A DNA stretch of 64,000 nucleotides from Brachypodius melanocephalos (taxonomy: Eukaryota > Chordata > Aves > Passeriformes > Pycnonotidae): contig VZSR01001459.1 of assembly GCA_013398615.1 (NCBI GenBank), forward strand, positions 6,242,943-6,306,942, read 5' to 3'. A program made the translations under genes and the position numbers. Numbering within the stretch: the first letter of the stretch is position 1; every line of letters starts with the position of its first letter. Of this stretch, positions 63,098 through 64,000 are shown piece by piece. Below the pieces are notes generated by a model. It was not told the origin of the DNA. It searched no databases and saw only the letters and a list, made by a program, of their open reading frames with translations.

Positions 63098-64000
63098 AAA
63101 AGATAAAAAACCCACAAGAAGTGTTTACAGGTTAGGGGGAAGACTTATAAAGCAGAAGGGGATCTCTGTCTCCTCAAGGCACTGCCTGGCTCTAGTGTTG
63201 CATGTTTGGCTGCTGCAGGGTACAGTGGTGATCACTGATCAGGGCTCCTCGCTGCCAGGCAAAGGATGCAACAATGCAGGTGTTGTGCATCCAGAAGTGG
63301 CCAGAAGACTGCCAGGAGATGAAGCCACCTTCTCCCTGCTTCTGGGAAATTCCCAGGCTATCAATAGCCACAGATTTCAATATTAAATTGAGGTAAGGGA
63401 AGAGCACAGAAACTCCTGCCAGTGTTACAGATCCATGTCCCGATCTCCACACCACCAGGATCAGTGCAGGCACTGGACCTGGACATGCTCGTGCAGGCAG
63501 CTGCCATCCCAGCTTGTGCCAAAACAGAGACAGCCCAGGAGGACAGAGCAGCAGAGAAAACAGCAAGAAAAGTGAGTCCCTCTCGGGTCCCCAAAGAGCC
63601 CCACTCTGCTGAGACACCTGCTTTAGCTGCAGACACAGAGCAAACACAAACACGCTGCAAAATCCCTTGTGAAGAATTCTGCTGGGATTCTGAGAGGATT
63701 AAACAGAGCAGAAGGAATGGGGAAGAGATGCATTTTTAAAGCTTCTCAATTAATTTCTAATTGCTAGCATAGAGCCAGTCTGGAGATGCAGGGAAGGGAG
63801 GGGAATCAAGGGGCCACAGCAGCAGCTCCCAGCCCAGAGTTCCCCCAGTGCCAGCAGATCAGAACCAGCAGGGCTGCAAGGGCAGCCTTCACCCTGCACT
63901 GCTGCTTGTGCTTTAGGCCTGAGAAATAAAACATTACAGTATTATGGATGTATTCACCATTTTGTTTTTACCAGTCTCAAGTTTTTTGCTCTTTCTGGGT
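63098..64000. other. Gene-free spacer at right edge
   Basis: No gene is supported. Overlapping frames of 99-153 codons at 63192-63739 occur on both strands over the same GC-moderate bases, which is typical of chance. The window ends without a recognisable element. Confidence 0.55.

Noticed and set aside
63192..63653. 153-codon minus-strand frame overlapped by plus-strand frames
   Set aside because: Opposite-strand frames are open over the same bases, and no domain or splice pattern is visible.

Overview
This window reads as vertebrate nuclear DNA, most likely from a passerine (songbird) macrochromosome. It is AT-rich and strongly CpG-depleted. It carries a recognisable CR1 (chicken repeat 1) LINE fragment and several solo LTRs whose layout and sequence resemble songbird endogenous retrovirus LTRs. 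It has almost no young SINE-like DNA. I found no protein-coding gene, no rRNA or tRNA gene, and nothing bacterial such as operons, ribosome binding sites or CRISPR. The longest open frames are 100-172 codons. They are scattered on both strands, do not chain into exons, and give no recognisable domain. I interpret the window as intergenic or deep intronic DNA, a gene desert, possibly holding regulatory elements of a developmental gene that lies outside it.

Layout. Positions 1-18170 are unique AT-rich DNA with small tandem repeats (4795-4830), homopolymer tracts, an 81-bp uninterrupted polypurine tract (10513-10593) and a fragment that resembles an old palindromic amniote repeat (12772-12856). 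At about 18530-18830 there is an isolated CpG cluster with a TATA-like motif, a hairpin and a splice-donor-like site. This is the best candidate in the window for an unannotated promoter or first exon. Positions 18830-41500 are mostly unique, with local tandem duplications (20508, 23045, 31624), a T/GTT-rich repeat at 20604-20691 and an A+T-rich block near 39400-39930 that looks like a conserved non-coding element. A 12-bp inverted repeat lies at 40465-40510. A roughly 130-bp segment occurs twice in the same orientation, at 41525 and 44666, with a CR1 fragment (about 43356-43485) between the copies.

Positions 49560-50010 hold another block with the look of a conserved element. From 53206 to 55479 three solo LTRs, all in minus orientation, sit within 2.3 kb. 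A fourth, in plus orientation (62704-63093), has a 4-bp target-site duplication and is clearly related to the middle LTR of the trio. Between them, 57080-57380 and 61470-61960 are again CNE-like. The latter contains a 21-bp inverted repeat (61756-61811) that would be fully paired as plus-strand RNA.

The parts do not make up a pathway. The window is a patchwork of unique DNA, presumed regulatory sequence and retroelement relics. Conservation, transcription and repeat-family names cannot be settled without genome alignment, RNA data or a repeat library, so those calls are given low to moderate confidence. I found no evidence for a novel encoded system.
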